From the NCBI GenBank assembly GCA_045539925.1, contig JAZQGH010000087.1, positions 1-19,297 of the forward strand: a stretch of 19,297 nucleotides of DNA. Direction: 5' to 3'. The stretch is from SFWF01 sp045539925. Its GTDB lineage: Bacteria; Bacillota; Clostridia; Oscillospirales; Acutalibacteraceae. The position numbers and the translations under genes were made by a program. Of the stretch, positions 6,927 through 15,414 are shown piece after piece (position 1 is the stretch's first letter; every line of letters starts with the position of its first letter). The notes beneath the pieces are model-generated. The model had not been told where the DNA came from and did no database searches. It saw nothing but the letters and a program-made list of their open reading frames with translations.

Positions 6927-7680
6927 ATCCTAAATAAAAGTCTGTTGCCAGCATTACGCAAAAGCCGACAAGTAGGGCAAAGGTTGCGCCCCGTTCACTT
7001 CCGTGGGCGTGGGTCTCGGGAATCATTTCATCACTTATGACATAAAGCATTGTGCCACCTGCAAAGGCAAGGGCGAAAGGCAGAATTGCCGCCGAAACCG
7101 AGACAGCAAAATATCCGAGCAAGGTTCCGAAAACCTCGATAATCCCTGTAAACATTGCGCAGACAAAGGTGCGTGAGGGTGATATTCCAGCCGCTAACAT
7201 AGGTGCTATGATGACCATTCCCTCGGGTATGTTTTGTAGAGCGATACCGCCTGCAACGGTCAGTGCCTCGGCGGTGTTTCCCGCACCAAAGCCAACGCCT
7301 GCCGCAATTCCTTCGGGTAGGTTATGTATCGCAATAGCCATTACAAAAAGCAGCACCTTGTTAAGCCGTGCACTGCTATCGGGATGATTTTCCTCCGCAC
7401 CGACAAACTTGTGGAGATGTGGTACGAACTTATCGATAAGGTTAAGACAAAGTGCGCCTGTGAAAATTCCTGCCACCGTTATGATAAGGGCAAATTTCCC
7501 GCCGTACTCCAGAGAAGGGAGAATAAGCCCAATAACTGCCGCCGCCAACATCACACCTGCAGCAAACGAAAGAACAATATCACTGAATTTGTGTGAAATA
7601 TTCTTAAAGGTAAAACCAAGCAGAGAGCCTATTACCGTAGCGCCTCCGACACCGAGGGCAGTAAGCCAAACCATATACAT
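6925..7680 (-). CDS. ZIP-family metal transporter
   Basis: 251-residue membrane protein with about eight spans, importing divalent metal (typically zinc, possibly iron or manganese). The metal-path motifs HNLPEGIAAG and QNIPEGMVI of spans 4 and 5 are intact. An acidic/His stretch (KFVGAEENHPDSS) lies in the cytoplasmic loop before span 4. The start is placed at base 7680 because AAGGAG (7695-7690) lies nine bases upstream. A longer reading from 7752 would run back through the promoter and terminator area. It sits alone between a terminator on each side, with its own promoter. Specific cation not determinable. Confidence 0.92.
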   Translation of the reverse strand: MYMVWLTALGVGGATVIGSLLGFTFKNISHKFSDIVLSFAAGVMLAAAVIGLILPSLEYGGKFALIITVAGIFTGALCLNLIDKFVPHLHKFVGAEENHPDSSARLNKVLLFVMAIAIHNLPEGIAAGVGFGAGNTAEALTVAGGIALQNIPEGMVIIAPMLAAGISPSRTFVCAMFTGIIEVFGTLLGYFAVSVSAAILPFALAFAGGTMLYVISDEMIPETHAHGSERGATFALLVGFCVMLATDFYLG

Positions 7681-7708
7681 ATAATCAGCTCCTTTTGTTA
7701 CTAATAAG

Positions 7709-7737
7709 ATAATACCACAGTTGCTACCAAAAGTCAC
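7709..7737 (-). promoter_or_regulatory. Promoter of the ZIP transporter gene
   Basis: On the minus strand GTGACT (7737-7732), a 17-base spacer and TATTAT (7714-7709). It lies between the terminator of the Asn/Gln-rich gene and the ZIP start. No clear Zur or MntR operator palindrome was seen. Confidence 0.55.
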
Positions 7738-7750
7738 TCTTTGTTTTTGC

Positions 7751-7775
7751 AAAAAAACAGCCCCGAAGGGCTGTT
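7751..7775 (-). terminator. Rho-independent terminator after the Asn/Gln-rich small gene
   Basis: On the minus strand AACAGCCC, a TTCG tetraloop, GGGCTGTT and seven T in total. It starts 18 bases after the stop codon of the 58-residue gene and is a textbook intrinsic terminator. Confidence 0.93.
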
Positions 7776-7792
7776 CAGTAAAGTGCAGAATA

Positions 7793-7969
7793 TTAGTAAT
7801 TTCTGTTCTGCTCGTTTTTATTCTGATTATTATTTTGGTTCTTGTTCTGATTGTTGTTCTGATTCTTGTTCTGGTTTTGATTTTGCTGTTTGCTATTCTG
7901 ATTGTTGCTGTTGCTGTTCTGGTTGTTATTCTGCTGATTTTTGTTGTTATAGTTGTTATAATCGCTCAT
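7793..7969 (-). CDS. Asn/Gln-rich 58-residue peptide of unknown function
   Basis: Minus-strand gene reading MSDYNNYNNKNQQNNNQN and continuing to a Y at position 58. 29 of 58 residues are Asn and 13 are Gln, with the rest mainly Lys and Ser and three Tyr at the ends. No hydrophobic segment or signal peptide is present, so a soluble, disordered, prion-like composition is expected. The ATG at 7969 follows GGGGTGA by six bases, and a strong terminator follows the stop. The SD lies inside a 12-bp inverted repeat. Composition recalls gamma-type small acid-soluble spore proteins, but no SASP motif is recognised and the length differs, so function is left open. The opposite strand is open but gives only low-complexity Leu/Val/Ile or Cys/Ser runs, the complement of AAC/CAG codons. 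Confidence 0.72.
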   Translation of the reverse strand: MSDYNNYNNKNQQNNNQNSNSNNQNSKQQNQNQNKNQNNNQNKNQNNNQNKNEQNRNY

Positions 7970-7972
7970 TTA

Positions 7973-8018
7973 AATTCACCCCGCTTTCAGAAATATTATC
8001 TGCAAGGCGGGGTGAATT
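7973..8018 (-). promoter_or_regulatory. 12-bp perfect inverted repeat burying the Asn/Gln gene SD
   Basis: Arms 7973-7984 (AATTCACCCCGC) and 8007-8018 (GCGGGGTGAATT) are perfectly complementary around a 22-base loop. On the minus-strand RNA the 3' arm contains GGGGTGA, the only SD-like sequence for the peptide. There is no T-run behind the stem, so a plain terminator for tatD is less likely than translational control. Confidence 0.7.
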
Positions 8019-8047
8019 ATTCTAGGTGGAAAATTTTTAAATTTTAA
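8019..8047 (-). promoter_or_regulatory. Possible promoter for the Asn/Gln-rich gene
   Basis: On the minus strand TTAAAA (8047-8042), 17 bases, TAGAAT (8024-8019), overlapping the last codons of tatD. Transcription would start inside the 5' arm of the inverted repeat. It is a weak match in AT-rich sequence; read-through from tatD is the alternative. Confidence 0.3.
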
Positions 8048-8828
8048 AAAGCTCTTCTGTGTTTTTCGAGGTTATGCTGAGCACCTCGGCAACGCTTATG
8101 TTCTTTATTTCGGCAAGTTTTTCGGCAACATAAATAATAAGTGCCGAATGGTTAAGCTTGCCCCTAAGCGGCTCGGGCGAAAGGTAGGGAGCGTCGGTTT
8201 CAAGGAGAATTCTCTCCAGCGGCACCTCTGCCGCAACCTCTTTTAGAACCCGTCCGTTTTTGAAGGTGAGCACACCGCCTATTCCGATGTACATTCCCAT
8301 TTTTATAACATCCTTTGCCATTTCCACACTACCCGAAAAACAGTGGACGACCCCTGTCGGAGTGTGCTGTTTTAAAATTTCGAGGGTGTCGGCGTGGGCG
8401 TCGCGGTCGTGGATTATAACGGGCAGACCGTTTTCCTTTGCGAGGTCAAGCTGCGCGTGAAAGGCGGCTTTTTGCCTGTCCTTATTGTCGCTTCGCCAGT
8501 TGTAGTCAAGCCCTGTTTCGCCAACGGCAACTATTTTGTCGTTTTCTTTTATTATTCTGTCCAGTTGGGCAAAATCAATATCATGGTCGGGAACATTTTC
8601 GGGGTGATAGCCTACCGAGGAAAAGCAGAAATCATATTTTCTGCCAAGATCCAAAACCTGCTCGATAGTCTCAAAATCGCAACCGCAGTTAATGATTTTT
8701 CTGACCCCAAGCTCGTTCATACGGGTGAGAAGCTCGTCTCTGCAGCCGTCAAAACGGGAATCGTTATAATGGGCGTGAGAGTCGATAATACTGCCTTTTG
8801 CGGCAGGATATGAGGGCAGAGGGTACAT
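8037..8828 (-). CDS. tatD: TatD-family metal-dependent hydrolase/DNase
   Basis: 263-residue TIM-barrel hydrolase. The metal ligands expected for TatD are visible: HAH (residues 18-20), Glu in VGETGLDYNW, His in IIHDRDAH, His in VVHCFSG and Asp in LLETDAPYLSP. Homologues are Mg-dependent 3'-5' DNA/RNA exonucleases or related phosphoesterases. The start overlaps the metG stop by one base (TAATG), a metG-tatD coupling widely conserved in Firmicutes. The usual followers rnmV and ksgA are not present here; the Asn/Gln-rich gene comes next. The N-terminus is about ten residues longer than most relatives. Confidence 0.94.
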   Translation of the reverse strand: MYPLPSYPAAKGSIIDSHAHYNDSRFDGCRDELLTRMNELGVRKIINCGCDFETIEQVLDLGRKYDFCFSSVGYHPENVPDHDIDFAQLDRIIKENDKIVAVGETGLDYNWRSDNKDRQKAAFHAQLDLAKENGLPVIIHDRDAHADTLEILKQHTPTGVVHCFSGSVEMAKDVIKMGMYIGIGGVLTFKNGRVLKEVAAEVPLERILLETDAPYLSPEPLRGKLNHSALIIYVAEKLAEIKNISVAEVLSITSKNTEELFKI

Positions 8829-10747
8829 TATCTTATCTTAGCCCCCGCAGGTACGCCTTCAAGGAATACTACCTTAACATCATTCTCACCTGCGTCTGCG
8901 GCAAGTATCATACCGCAACTTTCCACTCCGCAAAGGGTGGCAGGCTTTAGGTTGGAAACAACAATAACAGTCTTGCCGATAAGCTCTTCGGGAGTGTAGT
9001 AAAGGGCTATTCCCGAGGCAACGGTGCGGGGTGTTCCGCTGCCGTCGTCAAGGGTGAGCTTTAAAAGCTTCTTTGCTTTCTTAATCGGCTCACACTCTAA
9101 AATTTTAGCGGCTTTAAGCTCTACCTTGCAGAAATCGTCGATAGAAATCTGCTCTATAGTAGCAACATTAGTAGCCTCTTCCTCAGCCTTTTTAGCAGCC
9201 TCAGCCTCGGCGGCAATTTCGGCTAAAACCTTTTCGGCGTCAATACGTGCAAAGAGGGGAGAAGCCTCGCCAACAGAATAGCTACCCTCGGTGAAGTTGA
9301 CAGATTTATCAGAGTTGCCGATTTGTGCGGCAATCTTTTCGGCAGATTCGGGAACGATGGGCGCAAGGAGTACGCTAATAATTCTGATACACTCTAAAAG
9401 ATTATAGAGCACAGCCTCAAGGTAATCCTTTTTAGCCTCGTCCTTGGCAAGTGCCCAAGGCATTGTTTCGTCAATATACTTGTTACAGCGTTTTGCAAGT
9501 TCTAAAACAGCGGCACAGGCATCAGCATTGTGATAGGTCTCCATTGCCTTGGTGTATTCCTGAACACAGGACTTAAGGGTAGCAATAAGGTCTGTATCAC
9601 ATTCGTTTTCAAACTTTTTATAGGAAACTGTTCCGCCGAAATACTTGTTTGTCATAGCAACGGTGCGGTTTACAAGGTTTCCGTAGGTGTTGGCAAGTTC
9701 GGTATTAAACTTGGCTATAAAGCTCTCGTAGGTGATAGAGCCGTCGTTTACAAACGAAACCTCGCTTAGTAGATAATAACGTACAGCGTCGGTGCCGAAT
9801 TTAGCGGCAAGTTCGTCAGCGTAGATGGTGTTGCCCTTAGACTTACTCATCTTGTCCTCGCCCACAAGCACCCAAGGATGTCCGAGAACCTGCTTGGGCA
9901 GAGGCTCACCCAGTGCCATAAGGATAATGGGCCAGTAGATGGTGTGGAAACGAACAATATCCTTGCCGATAACATGGAGGTCGGCAGGCCAGTATTTTTT
10001 ATACTGCTCGGTAGAGCCATTAGGGTTATAGCCGATACCTGTCGCATAGTTTGAAAGAGCATCTATCCAGACATAGATAACGTGTCGGTTATCAAAATCA
10101 ACGGGAACGCCCCACTTAAAGGAGCTTCGGGACACGCACAGGTCGGTGAGACCGGGTTTAAGGAAGTTGTTTATCATTTCGTTCTTTCTGGATTCGGGCT
10201 GAATGAAATCGGGATTTTCTTCAATATGCTTCATAAGGCGGTCCTGATATTTGCCAAGTTTTAAGAAGTATGCTTCCTCCTTAGCGTCGGTAACATCTCT
10301 GCCGCAGTCGGGACATTTGCCGTCAACAAGCTGACTGGGGGTGAAGAAGGATTCGCAGGGAACACAGTATTTTCCTTCATATTCGCTCTTATAAATGTCG
10401 CCCTGCTCGTAAAGCTTTTTGAATATTGCAGATACAGCTGCCTCGTGGTCGGCATCTGTGGTGCGGATGAACTTGTCGTAGGTGGTGTTCATACTGTCCC
10501 AGACCGCCTTTATCTGTGCGGCGGCATTGTCTACATATTCCTTAGGGGTGATACCTGCAGCCTTAGCCTTCTCCTCTATTTTCTGTCCGTGCTCGTCAGA
10601 GCCTGTCATAAAGAAAACATCATAGCCCTGCATACGCTTATAACGGGCTATCATATCGGCAAGAACGATGTCGTAAGCGTTGCCGATATGGGGTTTGCTT
10701 GAAGCATAGGCTATAGCCGTAGTGATGTAAAATTTCTTGTTTTCCAT
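8828..10747 (-). CDS. metG: Methionyl-tRNA synthetase
   Basis: 639 residues, charging tRNA(Met) with methionine. Class I signatures are PHIGN (19-23) and KMSKS (299-303). A zinc knuckle with Cys 128, 131, 145 and 148 is intact. The C-terminal about 100 residues (from IDDFCKVELKAAKIL) are the EMAPII/Arc1p-like tRNA-binding OB fold found in homodimeric MetRS. The start is set at 10747 (MENKKFYITT): AAAAGGA lies nine bases upstream, while the alternative ATG at 10756 directly abuts that SD. The SD overlaps the stop codon region of the preceding ligase gene. The gene is in the middle of a five-gene minus-strand run. Confidence 0.97.
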   Translation of the reverse strand: MENKKFYITTAIAYASSKPHIGNAYDIVLADMIARYKRMQGYDVFFMTGSDEHGQKIEEKAKAAGITPKEYVDNAAAQIKAVWDSMNTTYDKFIRTTDADHEAAVSAIFKKLYEQGDIYKSEYEGKYCVPCESFFTPSQLVDGKCPDCGRDVTDAKEEAYFLKLGKYQDRLMKHIEENPDFIQPESRKNEMINNFLKPGLTDLCVSRSSFKWGVPVDFDNRHVIYVWIDALSNYATGIGYNPNGSTEQYKKYWPADLHVIGKDIVRFHTIYWPIILMALGEPLPKQVLGHPWVLVGEDKMSKSKGNTIYADELAAKFGTDAVRYYLLSEVSFVNDGSITYESFIAKFNTELANTYGNLVNRTVAMTNKYFGGTVSYKKFENECDTDLIATLKSCVQEYTKAMETYHNADACAAVLELAKRCNKYIDETMPWALAKDEAKKDYLEAVLYNLLECIRIISVLLAPIVPESAEKIAAQIGNSDKSVNFTEGSYSVGEASPLFARIDAEKVLAEIAAEAEAAKKAEEEATNVATIEQISIDDFCKVELKAAKILECEPIKKAKKLLKLTLDDGSGTPRTVASGIALYYTPEELIGKTVIVVSNLKPATLCGVESCGMILAADAGENDVKVVFLEGVPAGAKIR

Positions 10748-10761
10748 ATTTATCATTCCTT

Positions 10762-11958
10762 TTAAGGATTTATTTGATTATCAGTGTCCGACCTTCCGCC
10801 AAGACCTGCACAGGCGTTTATGCGTCGGTTAAGAGCTTTTTCGTCTATTCCGAGAGCACCCAGAATAAGTCCGTAGAGAAGACCCGTCTGTATCCACATC
10901 AGGGTCATATCGGTGGTCATATGTATTATCACCGCCGAAGAAATTGTGAGTATAAGGGTGGTGGCACAGTTTGTGCGGAGAAGCTCCTTACATTCGGAAA
11001 CCTTACGGTAATAGGTCCAGAGAAAGAGTATAAGCAGTACCGTTCCGATAATACCGAAGCTGAGCAAAAATTCTATTGCAAAGTTGTGGGCATGGGTAGT
11101 CTGATACATATCGGGGTTCTCTCCCGCAATCTGATAGTAGCTTAAAAAGCCCCGTCCGAACAAGGGATTTTCCTTTATAAAGGGCATAGCCTCATTCCAT
11201 ATACGTATGCGTCGTTCGGTAGTGATGTTAGACTCGCTGAGCCTCGGGAAAATGTCGGGTACGGCATATACGATTATAATACAGACTACAACCGCCATAA
11301 GAAATGCGGCAAGGAGAAGATGCTTTTTCTTAAGGATAAGCAGAACGCAAAGTCCCACAAAAAGCTCTACAAAAGCGAAAATGCTCTCTCCGAGATACAT
11401 TGCAAGAACACCGAAAACGGCACAGATGTAGTATATCAGCACAGGTCCCTTGTGGGAGGTGGCTTTGTAGGCACAGATGAGCACAAAAGCGACAACCACC
11501 GAGCAGAAATAGTTTTCGTTAAAAAACCAAAGCTTACAGCTATATCCGGGGGTCTGGCTATTAAGAAGCTTTTCAATAAGGGCAGACACACCCAGAAAAA
11601 CTGCGGCATAACAGCACAGGTCAAGACAGCGGTCGAAAACCTTTTCGGTAATAGTGCTCCTTACAAAACTGCTTATAATAATTATAAGGAAAAATGCAAA
11701 AGAACAACCCACTCCGATAAAATTGCGGTTAAAAAGGGCAACTATAACAGTATAGACCGTAAACAGAATAAAAATCAACTTACCGTCCTGCTGATAAAGG
11801 CACTGTCGGAACCTCTTATCTGCCAGCAGGTAGATGCCAAGTGTTATAAGCACAAGTCCTGTGACGATAAAGTGCATAAAAACACTTAAAAAAGCAATGT
11901 ATATTAAATTTTCGGGGTTGCGGAATCCGGTATCGTTGCTGCTGACTATGAATATCAC
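10762..11958 (-). CDS. O-antigen ligase / Wzy-type polymerase family membrane protein
   Basis: 398 residues with about ten hydrophobic segments. The Wzy_C signature region is recognisable: a periplasmic-type loop GRGFLSYYQ followed by THAHNFAIEFLLSFGIIG (about residues 290-308), where the His-x-His-Asn and GIIG elements are typical. Such proteins join or polymerise glycans on lipid carriers; in a Firmicute the product may be a teichoic-acid-like or exopolysaccharide glycan. The start is GTG (complement of 11956-11958) with AGGAAA upstream. No glycosyltransferase cluster is next to it; it lies between the P-type-ATPase-like gene and metG. Confidence 0.85.
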   Translation of the reverse strand: MIFIVSSNDTGFRNPENLIYIAFLSVFMHFIVTGLVLITLGIYLLADKRFRQCLYQQDGKLIFILFTVYTVIVALFNRNFIGVGCSFAFFLIIIISSFVRSTITEKVFDRCLDLCCYAAVFLGVSALIEKLLNSQTPGYSCKLWFFNENYFCSVVVAFVLICAYKATSHKGPVLIYYICAVFGVLAMYLGESIFAFVELFVGLCVLLILKKKHLLLAAFLMAVVVCIIIVYAVPDIFPRLSESNITTERRIRIWNEAMPFIKENPLFGRGFLSYYQIAGENPDMYQTTHAHNFAIEFLLSFGIIGTVLLILFLWTYYRKVSECKELLRTNCATTLILTISSAVIIHMTTDMTLMWIQTGLLYGLILGALGIDEKALNRRINACAGLGGRSDTDNQINP

Positions 11959-11988
11959 CTACGATTTCCTGAAGCACTGCGTGCGTGA

Positions 11989-14577
11989 TTATTTACCGGC
12001 AAAATACGCCGTGAGAGAAATTATAATACAGATAAGCTCGATAAGTGCGAGGAGGCCGATGCTCATAAGCGTCATTGAGCCGCCCAAAGCGATTCCCGTA
12101 AAGAGTAGCCACATTACTACCGACTGGATTATATGAATTACGTAAAGCAAGGTAGAAAGATTGTGGAGCTTAAAGGAGCCGTTTAAAATACGAAGATAGC
12201 TTACAATATCACCCCTATGAAAGGCGTGAGCCGAAGCGGTTTCGGTATATTCGGTGTGCTTTTCGTATTTATCCTTTCCGTTATGGTCTAAAATTTTCAC
12301 AAGGTCGGGATAAAGGGAATAATAATCGCAAAGCATCTCTTCGGTAATGTTGGGGTCACAGTTGCTGACAAGGAGAGTGACTCCGCGGTCACAAAGGCGT
12401 CCAAGCTCGTTTTCGATGGTGCGGTCGGGGGTGTATCCTATAACGAGCAGGGCGCAGGCACGCTGTTCGCAGGCAACATAAACGGGGAAGTAGCCTCTGT
12501 GAAGTATCTTTCGGTCAACATCAAGATCGGGTACTCTGACACCGTGAGCCTGCATAAGGGAGCGGTTTCCAATCATAACGTGGGTGTTGCCGACCCAACC
12601 CGAAACGCCTAAATTGTCTTCGTATTTTACCGAGTCTGCAAGGGGAAGCTCAGTATCCTCGGTGAGTATTCCGCCAAGCATCGGGTAAAGGGGACTTCCT
12701 CCCACCTTTGCCACAGCAGCGGCAAGAAGAATAGTTTCATCAAGATTGTTGGAGCTTAAGGGGCTCATATTATAAAGCTTTATACAGCCTGCGGGGAAAA
12801 GTTCTGCCGAAGATACAACGGCGGCATTTATCTGCTCTATTCTCTCGGCAGAATATTTACTGCAAACTGCGGCCCTAACCCTGCGAAGCTTGTCACAAAG
12901 ACCTGCAAAGGGGAGCATATCGGCAATATAGAGGGAGGGCATAGCGCCAAGGCTCAGCATAATGGCGGCAGAAAGAAGTGCGCTTGATAAGGATCCGTGA
13001 CCGATACCGACTGAGAGTGCCGTAACAAAGGCGGCAGAGCAGCCGACAATAGAGAAAATGTTGAGCTTTCCTGCAAAGGAGCGGTCACTGAGGGTGTGCT
13101 TTAAGAAATCGCCGATTTCCTCGGTCTCCCTTTCGCCTGCTGCAAGAATTTCACCCGATATTACAGAACGTGCCATAGCTGAGGTGGCGGAGGCGTCGTC
13201 TATAAGGGTGACAGCACTTTTTGTTTTGCGCAGGGCAACAAGACGGAAATTTCCGAAGACGGCTTTCGCCTTTTTGTAGGAACAAATGTTATAAAAAAGA
13301 AGTGATATAAGGGGGATGAGCGCAGGGGTGAAATCGTATGAGGCGGTTATAATGCTGTATATGAAATACACCGTCATAGCCGCACCTGCAAGGGCTAGTG
13401 GCAGCTCTGCCCGAGTATTTCTCGAAAAGGCAGACTTAAAGCCTGCAAAAATATTAAAATTCGTAAGAAAAGCTACAGTAAAGGCAACTGCCGATATTAT
13501 GCTTAAAGTAACGGGATTGGCAGCCGATGCTATTGCGGGGATGTGCACAACAGCAGAGGCTGCGGTGGCAATAAGCGTGACAAAAAGACGGATTTTTGAA
13601 GAGAAGCAGTCCAGCTTGAGCCCACTTCCCACGCGGGAGATGTCCTGTTCGTCCTTAAAGTCGTTAACCTCTATTTCAGGCTCTTCCTCAGAAAAAGAGG
13701 TTACCTTAACGGGGGCTTTTTTGGTAGAGGAGAAAACATCTTGTGTTTTTATTGGCCTTGTATGGCTCATAAGATCTTCAAATTCTGCCGAGACTTCTTT
13801 TTTAGCCTTAAGGTCGGGGATAACGCGGGTGTGACCATCCCCTGCCGAGTCCATACCGCCCTCGGTAGAGTAGGGTGTGGTAATATTCTCGTCACCCGAA
13901 ACGTCGGTCCTTCTTGCAGAGAAATCGTCAAACAGGGTGTCGCTAACCTTGGGGATAGAAACGGTGTCAAACATCTTTGCTGAGGTTTTTGAGGTTTCGC
14001 CGATGCGCAGGGGCTTTCTGATAGAGGTCTCTTCAAGGCGGAGCTTGGGCTTTTTATCAAAATCTTCGGTTTTTTGCTCACCTGAGGAAGCGGCGGTCTT
14101 TTGTTCTGCTTTTTTAGGGCCGCTGTCCCCAATGCGCTGAATATCCTCTGCCTTTATGCGGTACATCCGCGCGATTTTTTCGTCGGCGCGTTTTTCTGCC
14201 GACTCTATAATATCTTCAACACTTTCAAGGGTGTAATCGGGCTTTTCTTCGGCATAGTTTACACCGTCGTCGTAGATAAAGGGCATACACTTGGCAAGAA
14301 GTGTGCTGGTGTTTACCGTCTTTTCGCCCTTTTTCTGAGACTCTTCTTTTTTAGGGTTGGCAGTCTCCTTGGTCTGAGCCGATTCTTTAGAAAACTTGGG
14401 TTTTGATTCTTCTGCAGTCTGCATTACCGAAAGGCGTACCGCCTGCAGGGGAGATATCCGCTCGGAATCTTTAGCTTTTGGGTCTGCGCCCTTTTTCTCT
14501 TCGAGACTTGTCAAAAACGGAAAAAGCATATATTCATAGTCATCGTTATTCTGTTTTTTGTTCTTGCCGAGACTCAC
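11989..14577 (-). CDS. Large membrane protein resembling a catalytically dead P-type ATPase with a long N-terminal extension
   Basis: 862 residues. Residues 1-320 are charged and low in complexity (many Lys, Glu, Ser, Thr) and probably disordered. Then come about eight membrane spans (roughly 329-352, 356-380, 391-413, 417-433, 503-526, 530-556, 805-831, 836-860), split as in heavy-metal P-type ATPases. Residues 536-600 align in spacing with the span carrying CPC followed by DKTGTLT, but here read GAMPSLYIADMLP and VVSSAELFP. N-domain-like features remain: GVSGWVGNTHVMIGNRSLM (657-675) and YVACEQRACALLVIG. TGDN is replaced by SNCDPN (738-743), and no GDGxND is present. Transport by phosphorylation is therefore not expected. 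GTG start with AAAGGGTGAG upstream. It follows rlmB by 33 bases and precedes the ligase by 30. The family relation is my reading of patterns, not a search result. Confidence 0.75.
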   Translation of the reverse strand: MSLGKNKKQNNDDYEYMLFPFLTSLEEKKGADPKAKDSERISPLQAVRLSVMQTAEESKPKFSKESAQTKETANPKKEESQKKGEKTVNTSTLLAKCMPFIYDDGVNYAEEKPDYTLESVEDIIESAEKRADEKIARMYRIKAEDIQRIGDSGPKKAEQKTAASSGEQKTEDFDKKPKLRLEETSIRKPLRIGETSKTSAKMFDTVSIPKVSDTLFDDFSARRTDVSGDENITTPYSTEGGMDSAGDGHTRVIPDLKAKKEVSAEFEDLMSHTRPIKTQDVFSSTKKAPVKVTSFSEEEPEIEVNDFKDEQDISRVGSGLKLDCFSSKIRLFVTLIATAASAVVHIPAIASAANPVTLSIISAVAFTVAFLTNFNIFAGFKSAFSRNTRAELPLALAGAAMTVYFIYSIITASYDFTPALIPLISLLFYNICSYKKAKAVFGNFRLVALRKTKSAVTLIDDASATSAMARSVISGEILAAGERETEEIGDFLKHTLSDRSFAGKLNIFSIVGCSAAFVTALSVGIGHGSLSSALLSAAIMLSLGAMPSLYIADMLPFAGLCDKLRRVRAAVCSKYSAERIEQINAAVVSSAELFPAGCIKLYNMSPLSSNNLDETILLAAAVAKVGGSPLYPMLGGILTEDTELPLADSVKYEDNLGVSGWVGNTHVMIGNRSLMQAHGVRVPDLDVDRKILHRGYFPVYVACEQRACALLVIGYTPDRTIENELGRLCDRGVTLLVSNCDPNITEEMLCDYYSLYPDLVKILDHNGKDKYEKHTEYTETASAHAFHRGDIVSYLRILNGSFKLHNLSTLLYVIHIIQSVVMWLLFTGIALGGSMTLMSIGLLALIELICIIISLTAYFAGK

Positions 14578-14610
14578 ATTCTCACCCTTTCTGTGTGGAG
14601 CTTTAAATTT

Positions 14611-15372
14611 TTATTTTCCTGTGCGGCTTTTCACCACAGCATACATAAGAATACCTGCGGCAACCGATGCATTAAGCGAATTTATTTTGCCAAGCATCGG
14701 CAGACTGACGATACCGTCGCATTTACTTGCCACAAGTCTGCCGATACCCTTGCCCTCGTTTCCGATAACGATGGCGCAGGGGGTATCAAAATCGGTAAGG
14801 GTGTAATCGGTGCCGTCCATATCGGCGCCAAAGACCCACACACCTGCTTCTTTAAGCTTATCAATTTCGTTTGCAATATTGGTAACTCGGGCGACACGCA
14901 TATATTCAAGGGCACCGCTGGCAGATTTTGCTACCGTAACATTAAGACTTGCACTGCGTCTTTTGGGTATAATAATTCCGTGCACTCCTGCAGCCTCGGC
15001 TGTACGGATAATGGCACCGAGGTTGTGGGGATCTTCTATTTCGTCGCAGATGATAATAAAGGGTTTTTCGCCCCTTTCCTGCGCGTAAGACAGAATATCT
15101 GCAACCTCGTAGTATTTTTGTGTGGCAATCAGCACGGCAACACCCTGATGGTTTGCGCCGCCTGTCATATAGTCGAGCTTTTGTGGAGAAACCTCTTTAA
15201 TGAGAATTCCTCTTTCGCTGCATTTTGCAATTATGGGTGCAAGAGAACCGCCTGTCTGCCCGTGGGCAACCAGAAGTCTGTCTATCTCTCTTCCCGATTT
15301 AATTGCTTCCATTACAGGGTTTCTTCCTGCAATTATATCGTTTCCGCGTTCTTTTTCAGTAAATTCAGGCAC
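14611..15372 (-). CDS. rlmB: 23S rRNA (guanosine-2'-O-)-methyltransferase, SpoU/TrmH family (RlmB-like)
   Basis: 253 residues. An N-terminal L30e-like substrate-binding domain (about 12-90, starting IIAGRNPVMEAI) is followed by the SPOUT knot with motif 1 DPHNLGAIIRTAEAAG, motif 2 AIVIGNEGKGI and motif 3 LPMLGKINSLNASVAAGILMY. RlmB methylates G2251 of 23S rRNA; the Firmicute homologue is often called YacO/TrmH. The GTG at 15372 is chosen because GGAGGG (15385-15380) is seven bases upstream. A TTG at 15387 would place that SD inside the coding region. It is the first gene of the minus-strand operon. Confidence 0.9.
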   Translation of the reverse strand: MPEFTEKERGNDIIAGRNPVMEAIKSGREIDRLLVAHGQTGGSLAPIIAKCSERGILIKEVSPQKLDYMTGGANHQGVAVLIATQKYYEVADILSYAQERGEKPFIIICDEIEDPHNLGAIIRTAEAAGVHGIIIPKRRSASLNVTVAKSASGALEYMRVARVTNIANEIDKLKEAGVWVFGADMDGTDYTLTDFDTPCAIVIGNEGKGIGRLVASKCDGIVSLPMLGKINSLNASVAAGILMYAVVKSRTGK

Positions 15373-15414
15373 AGTCTTGCCCTCCAAATATTTTCACATA
15401 AATATACATCATAC

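Noticed and set aside
7681..7752. 24-residue N-terminal extension of the ZIP transporter
   Set aside because: The extension would read through the gene's promoter; the SD AAGGAG is placed for the ATG at 7680.
7721..8047. Plus-strand open frames over the Asn/Gln gene giving long Leu/Ile/Val runs that resemble a membrane protein
   Set aside because: They are the complement of AAC/CAG/AAT-rich codons of the minus-strand gene, have no RBS, and run over a minus-strand terminator and promoter.
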